Positions 5,759-9,486 of a stretch of 9,486 nt of DNA are shown one piece after another (position 1 is the stretch's first letter; the number at the start of each line of letters is the position of its first letter). The DNA is from CAYFVR01 sp964346545. GTDB taxonomy: Bacteria > Desulfobacterota > Desulfobacteria > Desulfobacterales > Desulfococcaceae. The DNA is taken from assembly GCA_964346545.1 (NCBI GenBank), contig CAYFVR010000187.1, forward strand, positions 1 through 9,486, written 5' to 3'. The notes under the pieces are model-generated. The model searched no databases. It was not told where the DNA came from and saw only the letters and a list, made by a program, of their open reading frames with translations. Made by a program: the position numbers and the translations under genes.

Positions 5759-6805
5759 ATGAGCGAAGAGAAAAAAAGCCGTTTCAAACTCAACCCCAAA
5801 AAGGCGGCCATCGGCGTCGCGGCGCTTTTGGTCTTGGCCGTCGTTATTTGGGGGGGGCTGTTCCTGTTCGGCGGGGAAGATGACTATGCCGGGCCGTTCG
5901 ATCCCGAGGAAGTGGTCTTCGTGGGCGACGATTCGCCGGGAGACGCCTCCACCTCCGATCCCGGGCAAACGGAGGCCGAAAATTCATCTTCCGGGACGCT
6001 TTCGTCCCAATCGAACCAGGAGGGCGATGCGCCCGCGACGTCGCCCAAACCGGCTCGCTCCTCGAATCGGCGCCGGGGCATGACGTTTTTGGACGCCGTG
6101 ATCGATCCGCTGCAAAACGAACTGGATCGTTTCTGGGGATGGCGGCCCAACGACCTCATCGAGTTCACGGACAACGTGAACAATTATCAGCTCGGCGTGC
6201 TGGAAGCCACGCGCCGGACCTCCATCGTGCTGGCCGAGCGGATTTCCCGAACCGGAAGCAGCGATCCCTACATCCGGGAGCTGGAGCAGGCCATGAGCCT
6301 GTTCGCCATCGATCCGACCAACTACATGTTTCCCGCGCCGGAATCCAAGTACCAGGAAGGGCTCGACAATATGCGGAAGTATCAGGAGATGATTCGCACC
6401 GGAACCGCGCGCTTCTACAATCGGATGGACAATCTGGTGCCGCTCCTGCTCACCTACGAGTCGCTTCTGGGAAGCTGCACGGAAAATCTGCTGAAGCGAG
6501 ATATCGGTTTTTTTGATGTTGACGATATCTTCTTTTATTCCCAAGGCGCCGCCGCCATGGTGCTGTCCACCATGGAAGGGGCGGGCGTGGATTTTCGGGA
6601 AACCATCGAGGGCGCCAACGGCATCGGAGTCTACGACGAAATCGTGCGTTCCCTGCGGGAGGTCGTGGAAATGGACCCCTGGATCGTTCTTCGCGGCGGT
6701 CCCAACAGCATTTTCGCGAATCACCGGGCCAACATGGCCGGTCCCATGAGTCGCGCCCGTTTCCAAATGAGCATTCTGCATGGCGCCCTGACCGGCAATC
6801 TCTGA
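5759..6805 (+). CDS. DUF2333-type membrane-anchored protein, copy 1
   Basis: The 348-residue protein has a lysine-rich N-terminus and one membrane helix (about 14-38), then an acidic, Ser/Thr-rich low-complexity linker (40-106). A 242-residue core (107-348) follows. The core carries signatures I recognise from DUF2333 (COG5345): DRFWGWRPNDLIEFTDNVNN, a RRTS...ERISRTGSSDPY segment, PESKYQEGL, FYNRMDNLVPLLLTYE, GSCTENL and a closing IFANHRANMA. The positive N-terminus predicts an inner-membrane anchor with the core in the periplasm. The molecular function of the family is unknown. The start has AAGGAG five bases upstream. The gene starts 39 bases after selB with no terminator between them, so cotranscription is likely. 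A near-copy follows at 7009. Confidence 0.85.
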   Translation: MSEEKKSRFKLNPKKAAIGVAALLVLAVVIWGGLFLFGGEDDYAGPFDPEEVVFVGDDSPGDASTSDPGQTEAENSSSGTLSSQSNQEGDAPATSPKPARSSNRRRGMTFLDAVIDPLQNELDRFWGWRPNDLIEFTDNVNNYQLGVLEATRRTSIVLAERISRTGSSDPYIRELEQAMSLFAIDPTNYMFPAPESKYQEGLDNMRKYQEMIRTGTARFYNRMDNLVPLLLTYESLLGSCTENLLKRDIGFFDVDDIFFYSQGAAAMVLSTMEGAGVDFRETIEGANGIGVYDEIVRSLREVVEMDPWIVLRGGPNSIFANHRANMAGPMSRARFQMSILHGALTGNL

Positions 6806-6821
6806 TCTCGTCCGGCTTCGC

Positions 6822-6841
6822 CGCCCCTCGGGAGGCGTTTT
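6822..6841 (+). terminator. Weak Rho-independent terminator after DUF2333 copy 1
   Basis: CGCC at 6822-6825 pairs with GGCG at 6834-6837, extended by one C-G pair across a C-A mismatch, followed by TTTT (6838-6841). It begins 17 bases past the stop codon. The short stem and short T-tract suggest partial termination. Confidence 0.4.
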
Positions 6842-6949
6842 CGCAAAAGAAAAGCGGCGCTTCAATTGATTTTGTCCGCCTCGCCTTTCCGAGGGGTGAA
6901 CGGCGCATGGGTCGCGGCCGACGTCCCGATGGGCCGCCCCGAAAATGAA

Positions 6950-6970
6950 AAAAACCGGTTGTCGGTTTTT
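6950..6970. terminator. A/T-flanked hairpin before DUF2333 copy 2
   Basis: AAAAACCG at 6950-6957 and CGGTTTTT at 6963-6970 pair perfectly around GTTGT. With A residues on one side and T residues on the other, it has the form of a bidirectional intrinsic terminator, although only three pairs are G-C. It ends 38 bases before the ATG at 7009 and could end transcripts from copy 1 or attenuate read-through into copy 2. Confidence 0.5.
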
Positions 6971-7008
6971 CCTGGAAACCTGTTCATCGATCCCACGCGG
7001 GAGAAGAC

Positions 7009-8076
7009 ATGATTCAATTGCCCAAAGGGGCCCCGGAAAGGAAGCGTCTGGCCGTCGGGGCCGCGATTGCGCTGATCCTGATTCTCGTTTTCTTTTGGCT
7101 GTTCGGCGGGGGAGACGAAACGTCCGAAACCGCTTCGGCGCCGCCCGGAGGTCCCGTCGAACCGTCCGCGAAAGCCCCCCTGCCGCCCGACCCCGGCCCG
7201 GACGGCGGTTTCACCCCGCTTCCATCTCCCATTTCCGGGATGGAACCGGAGACTGCGCCGTCGGCGACGCCGGGGGTTTCCCCGGAAAGGAAGCCGAAAA
7301 AACGACCGGCGCCCGCCGCGCCGCCAAAGGAGCCCAATCGGCCCCGGGGCCTGACCTTCCTGGACGCCGTGGTCGAGCCGCTTCAAGGCGAGATGGATCG
7401 GTTTTGGGGTTGGCGTCCCAACGATCTGATCGAGTTCACCGACAACGTCAACAACTTTCAGCTTGGCGTCCTGGAGGCCACCCGCCGGACCTCCATCGCC
7501 CTGGCCGAGCGGATATCCCGAAGCGGCAGCAGCGATCCCTACATTCGCGAGCTGGAGCGGGCCATGAGCCTGTTCGCCATCGATCCGAGGACCTGGATCT
7601 TTCCCCGGCCCGAGTCCAAATATCAAGAGGGGCTGGACAATATCCGAAAATACGGGGAAATGGTTCGGCGGGGCGAGGCCCGGTTCTACAACCGGATGGA
7701 CAATCTGGTTCCCCTGCTGCTGACCTACGAATCCATTTTGGGAAGCTGCACCGAGAATCTGCTGCGAAAAGACGTCGGTTTTTTTCAGGCCGACGACGTG
7801 TTCTTTTATTCCCAGGGCGTCGTCACCATGGTGCTTTCCGCCATGGAGGGGGTGGGCGTGGATTTTCGCGAAACCATCGAGGCGGCCCAGGCGTTCGGGG
7901 TCTATTCGGAAATCATCGTCTCTCTTGAACGGATGGCGGAAATGGACCCGCCGGTGATTCTGAACGGCGGTCCGGACGGCATTTTCGCGAACCATCGCGC
8001 CAATATGGCCGGGCTCATGAGCCGCGCCCGATTTCTCATCCACATTCTCTACGGCGCTCTGACCGGAGACCTGTAA
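7009..8076 (+). CDS. DUF2333-type membrane-anchored protein, copy 2
   Basis: This is the tandem paralogue of the gene at 5759: 355 residues, with a membrane helix at about 15-33, a Pro/Gly/Ala-rich linker (35-113) and a 242-residue core (114-355). The core aligns without gaps to copy 1, with about 54 differences by eye (about 78% identity). All signature segments are kept, including DRFWGWRPNDLIEFTDNVNN, GSCTENL and IFANHRANMA. The linkers share no evident sequence: copy 1 is acidic and Ser-rich, copy 2 Pro-rich. Inner-membrane anchoring with a periplasmic core is predicted, and the function is unknown. The start has GGGAG five bases upstream. A hairpin at 6950-6970 separates it from copy 1, so it may have separate regulation, although no convincing promoter was found in the gap. 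A strong terminator follows at 8137. Confidence 0.85.
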   Translation: MIQLPKGAPERKRLAVGAAIALILILVFFWLFGGGDETSETASAPPGGPVEPSAKAPLPPDPGPDGGFTPLPSPISGMEPETAPSATPGVSPERKPKKRPAPAAPPKEPNRPRGLTFLDAVVEPLQGEMDRFWGWRPNDLIEFTDNVNNFQLGVLEATRRTSIALAERISRSGSSDPYIRELERAMSLFAIDPRTWIFPRPESKYQEGLDNIRKYGEMVRRGEARFYNRMDNLVPLLLTYESILGSCTENLLRKDVGFFQADDVFFYSQGVVTMVLSAMEGVGVDFRETIEAAQAFGVYSEIIVSLERMAEMDPPVILNGGPDGIFANHRANMAGLMSRARFLIHILYGALTGDL

Positions 8077-8136
8077 GCCCGGTCGCCGGAACGGCCCCCG
8101 ATTCCCCCGGCGAAATCGTCCCGCTTCCCTATTCTT

Positions 8137-8172
8137 CGCCCGCCTTCCGGATTCCCGGGGGGCGGGCGTTTT
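8137..8172 (+). terminator. Rho-independent terminator after DUF2333 copy 2
   Basis: CGCCCGCC at 8137-8144 and GGCGGGCG at 8161-8168 form a perfect 8-bp GC stem around a 16-base loop, followed by TTTT (8169-8172). It starts 60 bases after the stop codon. On the opposite strand the stem is followed by AAGAATAGGG, so it would not end hemW transcripts well. Confidence 0.75.
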
Positions 8173-8270
8173 CATTGGATTGGTCTCGTGGCGGATTTCC
8201 GCGCGGAGCGGGTGCGGCCGAGAGCGTTGGGAATCCGTCCGGATGGCGGACGTCCCGAAGAGGCCGGGAT

Positions 8271-9470
8271 TCAATCTCCGTTTTCCGGGAAATTGTTCTC
8301 CCGGATTTCCCCGACCAGCCAATTCACGATGCCGTCCATTCGCCGCCGCCCCCGGTCGGTCAGTCGCCGAAACGGCCCCGAAGTTTCCATCCAGCCTTCC
8401 CCTCGAAAGATATCCAGAGCCCCCGCGAAAATCTGGTCGAAATCGTTTCCAAACATGGCCGTCCACCGCCGGATATCGACTCCGTCCAACCGGCGCAGTC
8501 CCAGATAAACCGCTTCCACGGCCAGCTCGCTCCACCCCAGCCGTTCCCGCTCCGCGACCGGGGATCGGCCCCGCCGCAATGCCGCGACATAGGCCCGAAC
8601 GGAAGGAAGGTTCCGGCGCCGTTCCGGCGGGCGGAAGCCGTGGGCCGCCGGACCCAGCCCCAGATAGGGCGCGTGGGTCCAGTATTTTTTGTTGTGGCGG
8701 GATTGCAGCGCGGGAGAGCGGGCGAAATTGGAGATTTCGTAGGCCGGATAGCCCAGATCGGCGAGCGCCTCGAAGGTCAGGTCGAAAAGTCGGGCGGCGG
8801 TTTTCTCCGACGGCGGCCGGACCCGGCCCCGGCGGCGGTCCCGGCGCAGCGGCGTCCCCGGCGCCCAGGTGAGCAGGTAGGCGGAGATGTGCTCCGGACC
8901 CAGGACCTCGATCCGCGCCAGCTCCCGTCGCCAGGCGGCCTCGGTCTGGCCGGGCAGCCCGTAGATCAGATCGACGCCGATATTGGAAAAACCGGCTCGC
9001 CGGGCGTCCCGAAACGCCTTCGTCGCCTCGGCCGGCGAGTGGATGCGTCCGAGCCGCCGGAGTTGTTCCGCGTCGAAGGATTGAACGCCCAGGGACAGCC
9101 GGTTGATCCCGGCTTGGCGGAAGGCGGAAAGGGATTCCGGCGTCACGGTTCCCGGATTGGCTTCCAGAGTGATTTCCGCCTCCGAAGACAGACGGAAATG
9201 CGTTCGAATCCCCTCCACGAGTCGCGCCACGTCGGCCGGCGGGAGCAGGGAGGGCGTGCCGCCGCCGAAATAGAGCGTGTCGCAGGGAAAGGTAAATTCG
9301 GGGGCGACCAGAGATATTTCGGCCAGCAGGGCGTCCACCAAGGCCGGCATCCGGTCCAGGTCGGACACGGAGTAGAAGTCGCAGTAGCGGCATTTTTCCC
9401 GGCAGAAGGGAACGTGAACGTAGATTCCGCCGGGTTCCGGCGGAAAGCGGGGGAAGGAGGGGGCGGGCAT
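8271..9470 (-). CDS. hemW: Radical SAM heme chaperone HemW (HemN-like)
   Basis: This 399-residue cytoplasmic radical-SAM protein has the HemW/HemN-type iron-sulfur motif CREKCRYCDF (Cys23, Cys27, Cys30) after YVHVPF. Family blocks follow: GGGTPS (69-74), EANPGT (103-108), GVQSF (128-132), DLIYGLPGQT (167-176), HISAYLLT (194-201), HNKKYW (259-264) and GLGPAAHGF (271-279). The start close to the cysteine cluster and the total length (about 375-400) match HemW better than true oxygen-independent coproporphyrinogen oxidase HemN, which has a longer N-terminal region. Members bind heme and hand it to acceptor proteins, and many are misannotated as coproporphyrinogen oxidases. The ATG at 9470 has no visible ribosome site and the frame stays open to the window edge, so the true start could lie further upstream. 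It converges on the DUF2333 pair. Confidence 0.92.
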   Translation of the reverse strand: MPAPSFPRFPPEPGGIYVHVPFCREKCRYCDFYSVSDLDRMPALVDALLAEISLVAPEFTFPCDTLYFGGGTPSLLPPADVARLVEGIRTHFRLSSEAEITLEANPGTVTPESLSAFRQAGINRLSLGVQSFDAEQLRRLGRIHSPAEATKAFRDARRAGFSNIGVDLIYGLPGQTEAAWRRELARIEVLGPEHISAYLLTWAPGTPLRRDRRRGRVRPPSEKTAARLFDLTFEALADLGYPAYEISNFARSPALQSRHNKKYWTHAPYLGLGPAAHGFRPPERRRNLPSVRAYVAALRRGRSPVAERERLGWSELAVEAVYLGLRRLDGVDIRRWTAMFGNDFDQIFAGALDIFRGEGWMETSGPFRRLTDRGRRRMDGIVNWLVGEIRENNFPENGD

Positions 9471-9486
9471 GGGGAGAACGACGCCG

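Noticed and set aside
3740..5968. 742-codon minus-strand open frame opposite selB
   Set aside because: It is a GC-rich antisense shadow of selB. The product is His/Gly/Gln-rich with no domain.
8137..8168. Shared bidirectional terminator for hemW
   Set aside because: On the minus strand no T-tract follows the stem, and the hairpin lies about 100 bases past the hemW stop.
6862..9393. 843-codon minus-strand open frame
   Set aside because: It is antisense to DUF2333 copy 2 and out of frame with hemW, both of which have clear family motifs.

Overview
The window is about 9.5 kb of GC-rich bacterial chromosome. It looks like an ordinary housekeeping region of a Desulfobacterota (deltaproteobacterial) genome. 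That placement is an inference from a bacterial SelB, two copies of a DUF2333-type protein, two tRNA genes and small zinc-binding proteins of a kind common in that group. I see no phage, integrase, transposase gene, CRISPR array or recognisable defence system.

Layout from left to right. (1) Positions 1-1211, minus strand: an amidohydrolase of the 5'-methylthioadenosine/S-adenosylhomocysteine deaminase type, cut by the left edge. (2) 1357-1578, plus strand: a 73-residue protein built from three copies of a CxxCG-x7-HxC zinc module. It has its own promoter, a leader hairpin and a clean Rho-independent terminator. (3) About 1630-2240: non-coding. It holds a MITE-like element with 19-bp terminal inverted repeats (1775-1878), a purine-rich stretch with a canonical G-quadruplex motif (2089-2111) and a 20-bp-arm hairpin (2175-2221). 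(4) 2241-2916, minus strand: a small zinc-ribbon protein and a 119-residue conserved-looking protein, the latter upstream. (5) 3189-3399, minus strand: tRNA-His then tRNA-Arg, followed by a very strong terminator.

(6) 3500-8172, plus strand: a promoter, a 58-residue two-helix membrane protein whose stop overlaps the start of selB (ATGA), selB itself, and two tandem DUF2333-type genes. The two DUF2333 cores have the same length (242 residues) and are about 78% identical by eye count, with unrelated linkers. Hairpins lie between and after them. (7) 8271-9470, minus strand: HemW, the radical-SAM heme chaperone, converging on the DUF2333 pair and reaching to within 16 bases of the right edge.

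How the genes relate: SelB delivers selenocysteyl-tRNA to recoded UGA codons, and the small membrane protein is probably translationally coupled to it. The first DUF2333 gene begins 39 nt after selB and is probably cotranscribed. Neither tRNA is tRNA-Sec, and selA, selC and selD are not in the window, so the selenium link rests on SelB alone. The items most worth a second look are the overlapping small membrane gene, the three-fold zinc-module protein, the DUF2333 duplication and the structured non-coding block at 1775-2221.
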